This document shows, one piece after another, positions 1 through 5,466 of a stretch of DNA of 8,423 bases. Each line of letters opens with the position of its first letter. The first letter of the stretch is position 1. The DNA is from a bacterium UBP17_UBA6191 (GTDB lineage Bacteria; Muiribacteriota; UBA6191): the NCBI GenBank assembly GCA_002422125.1, contig DITF01000330.1, forward strand, positions 1 through 8,423. The letters run 5' to 3'. The notes beneath the pieces were generated by a model, which was given only the letters and a program-made list of their open reading frames with translations, did no database searches and was not told the DNA's origin. The position numbers were made by a program, and so were the translations under genes.

Positions 1-235
1 TGATGGAGGCCATAGACTCAGCAAAATCAGCATAAAATGCAGTGGGATCCTGGTCGTTATAAGCCTTTAGCAGGTTGGAAACCATGGATTCAACATGAGC
101 ATGTAAATCGGCGGCAGGTTGGACTTCCTCAACTTGGGTGGAGACTACTTCTTCGCTAGTTTCTACTTCCCCAGCCTGAACTCCAACTGGACCTAAACAC
201 AACAAAACCATCATTAGGCGTAACAAATTAAACAT
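1..235 (-). CDS. Secreted NTF2-like protein, C-terminus cut by window edge
   Basis: Seen: 78 codons from an ATG at 235 run open to the window edge. A GGAGG (247-243) lies 7 nt upstream of the ATG, which fixes the start. Residues 1-21 form a signal peptide: a short Arg-containing N-region, a Leu/Val core and a V-Q-A cleavage site. An acidic, Glu/Val-rich linker (about 22-42) follows, then an amphipathic helix and the pattern LLKAYNDQDPTAFYADFAES. That helix resembles the opening of NTF2/SnoaL-like or DUF3887-like domains, which bind small ligands or act as scaffolds. Inferred location: periplasm or cell surface. It has its own ECF-type promoter (299-329), matching that of the sigma gene in this window, so it is a likely target of that sigma factor. 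The function is unknown, and the NTF2 call rests on only about 35 residues. Confidence 0.65.
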   Translation of the reverse strand, partial: MFNLLRLMMVLLCLGPVGVQAGEVETSEEVVSTQVEEVQPAADLHAHVESMVSNLLKAYNDQDPTAFYADFAESMASI

Positions 236-242
236 TCTGATT

Positions 243-247
243 CCTCC
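243..247 (-). promoter_or_regulatory. Ribosome binding site of the secreted protein gene
   Basis: GGAGG on the minus strand, 7 nt before the ATG at 235. It is a near-ideal Shine-Dalgarno sequence and decides the start. Confidence 0.7.
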
Positions 248-298
248 AATAATTCAGTTCACGGCACATGTCTCCATTCGAGATGCCTTCAGTCTGTT

Positions 299-329
299 TA
301 ATCGTTTCAGCCTGCCTTTAGGTTACAGG
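299..329 (-). promoter_or_regulatory. ECF-type promoter of the secreted protein gene
   Basis: The minus strand reads CCTGTAACCT (329-320), a 15-bp spacer, then CGATTA (304-299). Both blocks and the spacing are identical to the element upstream of the sigma factor gene (1681-1651), while the spacers differ. A -35 containing GTAAC and a -10 beginning with CG are typical of ECF sigma promoters. Transcription would start near 292, giving a leader of about 57 nt before the ATG at 235. It lies between the LTxxQ protein gene and the secreted protein gene, and no terminator separates them, so the secreted gene may also receive operon read-through. Confidence 0.7.
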
Positions 330-338
330 TGGTAAAAT

Positions 339-728
339 TTATCCAGTGGGTGAACTAGGACTACTGGATAGATAAAGGGTCTGACGAATGGTCTGGTACT
401 TCAGGCTCTGATCCTGAGTCAGAATTTTACCCATTTCAATGTCAATTTCTCGTAAAATCAACAGCCCCTCTTCCTTGGTTCTAGTGCGTAAGACTGCCAT
501 TTTCTCCAGACTTTTATCAAGAATCGATTGAAACCGTTGGCTTTGCTCCTGGCTTAAAGCTAATACCGATTCCACATTCAGTTGCAAAGACTCCAGATGT
601 ACTCTTAAGGCTCCCGGTGCCATGACCGCGATACGCTTCTGAGCGTTGTGTTCCGAAACCCAGTGCCCTGAAACAAAACCTGCAAAAAACAACAACATAA
701 ACAATAGCGCAAGTTTAATGAATTTCAT
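339..728 (-). CDS. Anchored periplasmic LTxxQ (CpxP/Spy/CnrX-like) sensor protein
   Basis: This is a 129-residue protein. An in-frame upstream start at 788 exists, but the ATG at 728 is preferred: AAAGAGAGA precedes it and the hydrophobic signal-anchor (residues 4-21) begins at once. The remainder is a predicted periplasmic helical hairpin with two LTxxQ-like motifs, LSQEQ (58-62) and LTQDQ (103-107), the signature of the Spy/CpxP fold. His22, His27 and His44 sit near or soon after the anchor, and CnrX-type metal sensors use N-terminal His residues. The C-terminal tail is Ser/Pro rich. The start overlaps the end of the preceding anti-sigma gene by 14 bp. By analogy with CnrX or CpxP it probably senses metal or envelope damage and controls the anti-sigma/sigma pair. 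The fold is likely; the ligand is unknown. Confidence 0.7.
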   Translation of the reverse strand: MKFIKLALLFMLLFFAGFVSGHWVSEHNAQKRIAVMAPGALRVHLESLQLNVESVLALSQEQSQRFQSILDKSLEKMAVLRTRTKEEGLLILREIDIEMGKILTQDQSLKYQTIRQTLYLSSSPSSPTG

Positions 729-1044
729 GCGTCTCTCTTTGGTTTGGATTATCCATGCTAGAGGGTAATGCCGCCAGAACCCAAGCATCTACAAATGCCT
801 CTTCGTAAGATGGAGCCGGCAATTTTGCCGTAGCCATAACCATCACAATCACCAGAAAACACACTCCCAAAGCCAAGGGCAAAAAACGAGCCTCCAGCCA
901 TTCTAAAACCCCGTAAGATGTGGTTTCCCACTGTAAGGGAATTAGTCTCTTCTTTAAATCGTCCCGATTCAGTGCTTCAAACGGAGTCTCAGGCAAAGCA
1001 TAAAACAGTTTTTTTAGTGAAGACTGCAAATCTTTTTCATTCAT
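715..1044 (-). CDS. Single-pass membrane protein, probable anti-sigma factor
   Basis: This is a 109-residue protein with a charged N-terminal region (1-52, predicted cytoplasmic), one hydrophobic segment at about 54-73 and a short C-terminal tail (74-109, predicted periplasmic). Its ATG at 1044 overlaps the sigma factor stop in an ATGA arrangement. No strong Shine-Dalgarno is present, so it is probably translated by coupling. Its position directly after an ECF sigma gene and its topology fit a CnrY-like anti-sigma factor that holds the sigma factor with its cytoplasmic N-terminus. I do not see the zinc-binding HxxxCxxC motif of ZAS-type anti-sigmas, so it would belong to the non-ZAS class. 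The role is inferred from context and topology; the sequence itself is not recognisable to me. Confidence 0.6.
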   Translation of the reverse strand: MNEKDLQSSLKKLFYALPETPFEALNRDDLKKRLIPLQWETTSYGVLEWLEARFLPLALGVCFLVIVMVMATAKLPAPSYEEAFVDAWVLAALPSSMDNPNQRETHEIH

Positions 1045-1550
1045 AAGGATCTAACCCCCATCTTAATCAGCCTCATCTTCAATCTTTTTCTAGCCCGAAA
1101 CAATCTGACCTTTACATTGGCCCAACTAATGCCCATCACCTCAGCAGCCTCCATGGCAGATCTCTGTTCAAGATAAACCATCTGAAGCACCATACGATCC
1201 TCAGGACACATATCACTCATGGCCGCATCCAGAACACTTCTTAGTTCCATGAGCCTCTGGCCCTCAAGCCAGCTCTCCTTATCTCTGGATTCAAGCCAGT
1301 TTTCAAAGGTCCGGGACGCCTTAGTCAAATCTGCTTCCTGAACCTCGGTATTACGATAATACCCTCTCCAGAAATCATAACAAGTTCTTAGGGCAATTTT
1401 CTTACAAAATGCCAGAAACTGCCCCTTTTCCTGATACTTGGGCAATGCCTGCCAAATTTTAACCATACTCTCACTTAAGACCCCAGAAACTTCCTGCACA
1501 GGAACATGTCTCGTGACAAGCTGCCTTAAAGGAACCTCCACACGATCCAC
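1041..1550 (-). CDS. ECF-family RNA polymerase sigma factor
   Basis: The coordinates use the first canonical in-frame start, GTG at 1550 (169 residues). That codon has no Shine-Dalgarno and begins inside region 2, so the real N-terminus is almost certainly upstream (see 1551-1634). Region 2 is seen as VLSESMVKIWQALPKYQ, then GQFLAFCKKIALRTCYDFWR, the usual helices for -10 recognition and core binding. Region 4 is the helix-turn-helix from about SDMCPEDRMVL through SAMEAAEVMGISWANVKVRL to the Arg/Lys-rich end, which contacts the -35. The protein directs RNA polymerase to a small set of promoters, here probably the shared CCTGTAACCT/CGATTA element. Its stop overlaps the anti-sigma start by 4 bp (ATGA). 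The family is certain; the subgroup is not assigned. Confidence 0.88.
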   Translation of the reverse strand: MDRVEVPLRQLVTRHVPVQEVSGVLSESMVKIWQALPKYQEKGQFLAFCKKIALRTCYDFWRGYYRNTEVQEADLTKASRTFENWLESRDKESWLEGQRLMELRSVLDAAMSDMCPEDRMVLQMVYLEQRSAMEAAEVMGISWANVKVRLFRARKRLKMRLIKMGVRSL

Positions 1551-1634
1551 AATTTTGTTGAACGAAGAAGAAGAGCCATTACGGATTTCTTCGATAATGG
1601 CCAGAAAATCCCCATCTGTAAAACAACCCAGTAT
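1551..1634 (-). other. In-frame N-terminal extension of the sigma factor without ATG/GTG/TTG
   Basis: The sigma frame stays open upstream of GTG 1550 to a TAG at 1643-1641. It encodes DGDFLAIIEEIRNGSSSSF, matching the first helix of ECF region 2 (compare the common pattern D..L...I..G....F). No ATG, GTG or TTG occurs in frame here. The first codons after the Shine-Dalgarno are ATA (1634) and CTG (1631). A TTG at 1626 is ideally spaced but out of frame; losing one T from the TTTT at 1623-1620 would put it in frame. So the start is either a non-standard codon, a frameshift, or a base error. With ATA the protein would have 197 residues. Confidence 0.65.
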
Positions 1635-1635
1635 G

Positions 1636-1641
1636 CCTCCC
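1636..1641 (-). promoter_or_regulatory. Strong Shine-Dalgarno of the sigma operon
   Basis: GGGAGG on the minus strand lies just a few bases after the expected transcription start of the ECF promoter, giving a very short leader. It places the intended start within about 1634-1624, well upstream of the GTG at 1550. Confidence 0.6.
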
Positions 1642-1650
1642 TATAACCTC

Positions 1651-1681
1651 TAATCGCTTCTTAAGCCCAACAGGTTACAGG
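1651..1681 (-). promoter_or_regulatory. Autoregulatory ECF-type promoter of the sigma operon
   Basis: The minus strand has CCTGTAACCT (1681-1672), a 15-bp spacer and CGATTA (1656-1651), the same blocks and spacing as at 329-299. The expected start of transcription is near 1644, directly before the Shine-Dalgarno at 1641. An ECF sigma gene transcribed from the promoter class it recognises implies positive autoregulation, released when the anti-sigma lets go. Confidence 0.72.
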
Positions 1682-1683
1682 TC

Positions 1684-1803
1684 TTATAATAAATTCAAAC
1701 CCGCAAGTATCTGGTCTCTACGGCTAAGCACTCTTAACAATAAAACAGTTTCCGACCAGTCATACCGTACTGCTAAATCCCCCAATTCTTTTCCGAAAAT
1801 CTG
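1684..1803 (-). other. Open continuation of the aminopeptidase frame after its TGA
   Basis: In the same frame as the fusion protein, 39 sense codons follow the TGA (1806-1804) before a TAA at 1686-1684. The translation includes LAVRYDWSETVLLLRVLSRR and then a short Leu-rich end, with protein-like amphipathic periodicity. The TAA stops three bases before the sigma-operon promoter, as a natural gene end would. It may be the former C-terminus of the aminopeptidase lost by a nonsense mutation, a read-through extension, or chance. I do not recognise the sequence. Confidence 0.35.
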
Positions 1804-4800
1804 TCATATCAATCCTCCCCACAATTTTAGAATACTTTCTGAACGGCAAAGAGTTCTGCGATCGGCTTGAGACAAATCCGCCTGCAAAAGCCGCGACAAT
1901 CCCTTCAGGCTTGACTCCTGATACCTCCACGGAAACAAGGAGTTTAAAAGATGAGTCTTAAACACCATATCTACTGGTTTAGCCAAAATTTGGGATAACA
2001 GTTCAAAATATCTGTCTACCATGGCTTCAGGAGCTGCCATAAAGTACGCATTACAAACCCTTCCAAACGAAGCGTAGTCAAGCTCAGTGTCCCCAATGCG
2101 ACACAATAACATCAAATCCATTATGGTTTTTTCTGGGTCGGCAAGGCATAAACGACTCAAATCCAGTCTAAGATTGTGCAGCCTTTCTTCCTCAGAGTCT
2201 GATCTTTTAGCCAATGTAATGGGACTACCATCACCAAGAACAAGTGCCTGCTCCAAAAGCCGCATTTCCTCAGTAGTCCTCTGATTATCCCCATACAATT
2301 TTTTGATTCCTGCAAAATCCTTTTGTAAAAGGCTGGCCCCTACCAATAGAGAAAACGCCGTTTTTTTTGATTTTTGCGAGATGGCATAAACTCTGTCTGC
2401 AAAACTACGGATTTCAGATTGATTCAAAAGATCGGAGCGATATTTTAAAACATCCTCCAAACGACGCACAGCCACAAACAATGAGTAGTCATCTACCAGC
2501 AAAAGCTTTTGGGCAAACCCTACAAATTGAGAAACCCGACACTCCTTCAGCCACACTCCATTAAACAAGTGCTGCACAAGACCTAGCCTGATTTCTTCGT
2601 CTTTGCAATCCTCAATACTATCTGTGAGATAAGCAAAAAATTCCTGGGATGGATAGATCCGGGCATATCCATTTTGGCCAAGATTAAAAAATGCCAATCC
2701 GGTCACAGTCTTCAAAGAACGGTCAAAACCGACCCTGTGGCCCTGAACCGGAAAAACTTCTTTGGCAATCCGCAAAAATTCTCTGGAGCCAGCACCCTCA
2801 TCAATACTTAAGCTCCCATCAATATGGTACTTAAGCTTGGGATAACCGGTACTCAAAAGCCACTGATCCGAAAACCGCAGCAATTCAGGTTCAGAAAAGG
2901 CATTTAAAAAATCGCTGAGATTGGCATTGTCATCCTGATGTCTGTTCATATAAAGATTAAGCCCACGACAAAATCGCTCTTCACCCAAATGATCACAGAT
3001 CTGAGCAATCAAAGAAGCCCCCTTCTGATAAGTGATGGCATCAAAATTCAAAAATGCCTGCTCAGTATCTGGGCAATCCTGCACCACAGGATGGGTAGTA
3101 CTTAAATCATCCTCTTTTAAGGCCTTGTGCAAAACATCTTCCATAAACACCAGATTGGCATTTTGAAACCCTCCACACTCCTTCTGGGCCCGATACGAAA
3201 CCCAGGTAGCAAAGGCCTCGTTGAGCCATAAATCATCCCACCATTTCATGGTCACAAGATCCCCAAACCACATATGGGACAATTCATGTAACAAAAGATT
3301 TCCCCGATCAAACAACTGATCTTCGGAAGGACTGTTCTCAAACAATATTTCTTCTCTTAGCACAACACAAGCAGCATTCTCCATCCCTCCCCAATAAAAT
3401 CCAGGTAGAAATATCTGATCATACTTTTGATATGGAAATGGGATTCCAAAGTATTTTTGGTACCACAATATCCCCTGATCCATCATAGAAAATAATTTGT
3501 CTGAATCAACAAAGGGCAACTTTTCACGGCGAAAGAAAAGACGCATGGGTACTTTGGACTCTCCAAGATACTCAAGAGTCAAAAAATTCCCGGCACTAAA
3601 ATGCCACAGATACGAGGACAAAGGCCGAGTCTTTGCAAATTCATGAGTACAGCTATCCCCATTGGTAACCGTCTTTTGAATCAAGGAGTTACTGCAAACC
3701 TCCCAGCTTTTATCGCAGGTTAACTTCAGATTAAACCGTGCTTTGATATCGGGCTGATCAAAACAGGGAAACAGACTACAAGCCTCCATGGGCACAAAAT
3801 TTGTGTATAAAAACCGATCTTCCCCTCGCTGAACCAAGGTTAATCCCATGCCAGATTCCGAAGAATCGCGCTTAAACTGGATCTCAATTCTGTGCCTGCC
3901 TGCCTCGGTTTCTGGTAGCAGAATTCTGGCTTTACCCTTCCAATCAGGCAAAATATCTTCTTGATTGAGACGCACTTTACCTAATTCCCTGCCTCGGTAA
4001 TCAAGCCATAAGGACCCAGCTTTTAGCTGCTCCCACTCCATAACAAAACTGCCGCTGACAAATTTACCTTCCTCTTCCACCACAAGATCGGCAAACACCA
4101 AAACATCACCTTTTAAAAGGGATCTACGACTCAAGGCATCGGCTTTGGTTAAAGAGGAAAACAAAGTTTGTGCGGCTACATGCTCTTTTGATACAGCCTC
4201 AATCTGACTTAAACGGATATCCTGCATACTTGGCAGTATCAAATGGGTGTGCTTAAAAAAGTTTTTGTCATGTGTCTTAGACACGGCGATTCTGGCAATC
4301 CCTGCCCGAATGGCGGCCTCAATTCCCACCATTGCATCTTCAATCACCACGCAATGACTGGGCTCTAGCTTAATTTTTTTGGCAGCCTGCAAAAAAACCT
4401 CGGGATGGGGCTTACCATGCCTGACATCCTCGGAAGCTACAATATGAGGAAACATGCTTTGGCACTGGGTCTTCCTTAAAACCGCCTCAATATTGGCCCT
4501 TGGAGTACTGGAAGCAATGCAATAGGGAATTCCCTTCTCTTGTAATTCCAAGACAAGCTCTCTAACCCCGGGTAAAAGATCTAGAGAACTATTGTGCATC
4601 AACTCTCGGTAAATTTCTTCCTTTAAAAAGGCCAGTTTATCTATTTCCTGAGCATCAGATGCCCAGCCCAATACATCGGGAATGATGGTCTGGTTCCTTT
4701 GCCCAAAACTTTTAAGAAAAAAACCCTCAGGTAAGTTAAGTCCCAAGCGCTTGGCTAAAACTTCCCAGCTTCTTTCATGAAGATTTGAGGAATCTATAAT

Positions 4801-4839
4801 GACCCCATCCCAATCAAACAGTACACCCAGATTTTGCAT
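1804..4839 (-). CDS. HAD phosphatase/beta-phosphoglucomutase-like domain fused to M1 aminopeptidase (PepN-type)
   Basis: This is a 1011-residue protein. Residues 1 to about 220 form a HAD hydrolase with a C1 helical cap: motif I D9-W-D11-G, motif II S110, motif III K143 in GKPHP, and motif IV E167-D168. Such domains dephosphorylate small phosphates or isomerise sugar phosphates. Residues from about 226 to the end are an M1 zinc aminopeptidase that removes N-terminal amino acids in the cytoplasm. It has the exopeptidase motif GGMEN (484-488), zinc ligands H518-E-L-S-H522 and E541 in NEAFA, and transition-state Tyr604. The segment LTKADALSRRSLL near 230 resembles the opening of actinobacterial-type PepN, and no ATG starts the peptidase separately, so the fusion looks genuine. 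ATG 4839 is preferred over GTG 4908 because motif I follows directly and AGGGGGG (4849-4843) precedes it. No signal peptide is seen. The substrates of both halves are unknown. Confidence 0.88.
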   Translation of the reverse strand: MQNLGVLFDWDGVIIDSSNLHERSWEVLAKRLGLNLPEGFFLKSFGQRNQTIIPDVLGWASDAQEIDKLAFLKEEIYRELMHNSSLDLLPGVRELVLELQEKGIPYCIASSTPRANIEAVLRKTQCQSMFPHIVASEDVRHGKPHPEVFLQAAKKIKLEPSHCVVIEDAMVGIEAAIRAGIARIAVSKTHDKNFFKHTHLILPSMQDIRLSQIEAVSKEHVAAQTLFSSLTKADALSRRSLLKGDVLVFADLVVEEEGKFVSGSFVMEWEQLKAGSLWLDYRGRELGKVRLNQEDILPDWKGKARILLPETEAGRHRIEIQFKRDSSESGMGLTLVQRGEDRFLYTNFVPMEACSLFPCFDQPDIKARFNLKLTCDKSWEVCSNSLIQKTVTNGDSCTHEFAKTRPLSSYLWHFSAGNFLTLEYLGESKVPMRLFFRREKLPFVDSDKLFSMMDQGILWYQKYFGIPFPYQKYDQIFLPGFYWGGMENAACVVLREEILFENSPSEDQLFDRGNLLLHELSHMWFGDLVTMKWWDDLWLNEAFATWVSYRAQKECGGFQNANLVFMEDVLHKALKEDDLSTTHPVVQDCPDTEQAFLNFDAITYQKGASLIAQICDHLGEERFCRGLNLYMNRHQDDNANLSDFLNAFSEPELLRFSDQWLLSTGYPKLKYHIDGSLSIDEGAGSREFLRIAKEVFPVQGHRVGFDRSLKTVTGLAFFNLGQNGYARIYPSQEFFAYLTDSIEDCKDEEIRLGLVQHLFNGVWLKECRVSQFVGFAQKLLLVDDYSLFVAVRRLEDVLKYRSDLLNQSEIRSFADRVYAISQKSKKTAFSLLVGASLLQKDFAGIKKLYGDNQRTTEEMRLLEQALVLGDGSPITLAKRSDSEEERLHNLRLDLSRLCLADPEKTIMDLMLLCRIGDTELDYASFGRVCNAYFMAAPEAMVDRYFELLSQILAKPVDMVFKTHLLNSLFPWRYQESSLKGLSRLLQADLSQADRRTLCRSESILKLWGGLI

Positions 4840-4842
4840 ACG

Positions 4843-4849
4843 CCCCCCT
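4843..4849 (-). promoter_or_regulatory. Ribosome binding site of the HAD-M1 fusion gene
   Basis: AGGGGGG on the minus strand lies just ahead of the ATG at 4839. It supports that start over the GTG at 4908, which has no comparable signal. Confidence 0.5.
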
Positions 4850-4921
4850 AGAGCCTGTTCAGGAATATACCTAAGCCAGCCCACAATTAAAAGAGTAGCC
4901 TGACACACTTAAATTCGCATA

Positions 4922-4938
4922 CGCAAAAATATTTTGCG
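4922..4938. repeat. CGCAAAA-ATA-TTTTGCG inverted repeat, possible operator
   Basis: This is a perfect 7-bp inverted repeat with a 3-bp centre, in the divergent region between the HAD-M1 gene and the phasin gene. Further half-sites follow: TTGCAA (4956-4961), CGCAAAA (4963-4969) and TTTGC (4974-4978), the last two overlapping the phasin promoter. The two direct CGCAAAA copies are 41 bp apart, close to four helical turns. PHA regulators of the PhaR/PhbF type are known to bind TGC/GCA-rich sites near phasin genes, so this is a plausible operator. The regulator gene is not in the window. Confidence 0.45.
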
Positions 4939-4955
4939 ATAACCAAATAATTATG

Positions 4956-4984
4956 TTGCAAACGCAAAATACATTTGCTACACT
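4956..4984 (+). promoter_or_regulatory. Sigma70-type promoter of the PHA operon
   Basis: TTGCAA (4956-4961), a 17-bp spacer, then TACACT (4979-4984) preceded by TG at the extended -10 position (TGCTACACT). Transcription would start near 4991, giving a leader of about 60 nt before the phasin ATG at 5054. The -35 and spacer coincide with the CGCAAA-type half-sites, so a protein bound there would block RNA polymerase. Confidence 0.6.
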
Positions 4985-5007
4985 TATTTCTGTGAGCGGG
5001 AAATGAA

Positions 5008-5024
5008 GTGAGAGAGGTTCTCAC
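5008..5024 (+). other. Small hairpin in the phasin 5' leader
   Basis: GTGAGA (5008-5013) pairs with TCTCAC (5019-5024) around a 5-nt loop. The 6-bp stem is upstream of the ribosome binding site and leaves it free. It may stabilise the phasin mRNA, or be chance. Confidence 0.35.
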
Positions 5025-5053
5025 GAGGCTCATTCGACACAAGGATAGATAAA

Positions 5054-5383
5054 ATGGAAAAGATGACTGAAAAATTCACAGAGAAGGCTACAGAGGTTAC
5101 AAAAGCAATGGAAACAGTTCAAAAAGACATGCAAAAGTCAGTGGATGAATACATCGCTTTAGGTATCAAGGCTCAGGACGAAATGTTCAAAATGGCCACT
5201 ACCCAGATGAGCAATCTGAGAGAATATACAGAATTTGCACTCAGAAGCCAGACTGAAATGATGACACAACTGGAAAAAACAGCTAAACACAATCGTCAGG
5301 TATGGCTTGATGGTTTAAAGCAACTTCGTGAAAACATGGACGAAGCCCAGAAAACCGTAACTAGCCAGGTTAACAAGAAATAA
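5054..5383 (+). CDS. phaP: Phasin family protein, PHA granule coat
   Basis: This is a 109-residue, almost entirely helical protein rich in Met, Gln, Glu and Lys, without a signal peptide. The heptad-like pattern and the segments YIALGIKAQDEMFKMA and AKHNRQVWLDGLKQLRENMD resemble the Phasin_2 family. AAGGA (5041-5045) precedes the ATG at 5054. Phasins coat the surface of polyester granules, limit their size and can stimulate the synthase. It is first in the operon and is followed by an 83-bp gap with a stem-loop, which fits the common need for far more phasin than synthase. Typical phasins are 110-190 residues, so this is a short one. The family call is supported both by sequence pattern and by the phaC neighbour. 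Confidence 0.85.
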   Translation: MEKMTEKFTEKATEVTKAMETVQKDMQKSVDEYIALGIKAQDEMFKMATTQMSNLREYTEFALRSQTEMMTQLEKTAKHNRQVWLDGLKQLRENMDEAQKTVTSQVNKK

Positions 5384-5412
5384 TCGATTGAAGTAAGAAA
5401 CCTGGTGTCGAT

Positions 5413-5437
5413 GGGGCTTCTATATAAAAGAGGCCCC
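5413..5437 (+). other. Stem-loop between phaP and phaC, no U-tract
   Basis: GGGGCTTCT (5413-5421) pairs with AGAGGCCCC (5429-5437) as nine base pairs with one G-U wobble; the loop is ATATAAA. The following bases (TCTAAACAC) lack the U-run of an intrinsic terminator. It probably protects the phaP part of the transcript from 3' exonucleases or is a processing or partial attenuation site, lowering phaC relative to phaP. Confidence 0.55.
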
Positions 5438-5466
5438 TCTAAACACTGGAAATGTCGGAGTAAATC

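Noticed and set aside
1748..1753. GGAAAC on the minus strand as an alternative ECF -35
   Set aside because: No matching -10 at a suitable distance, and it lies in the coding-like tail after the HAD-M1 gene. The 1681-1651 element is far better supported.
4840..4908. Upstream GTG start adding 23 residues to the HAD-M1 protein
   Set aside because: The added residues precede the normal HAD start, no Shine-Dalgarno precedes the GTG, and ATG 4839 has AGGGGGG just upstream and leads straight into motif I.
5093..5101. Third AGGTTACA (reverse of TGTAACCT) as an ECF promoter
   Set aside because: It lies inside the phasin coding region and has no CGATTA at the required distance; a chance match to the -35 block alone.
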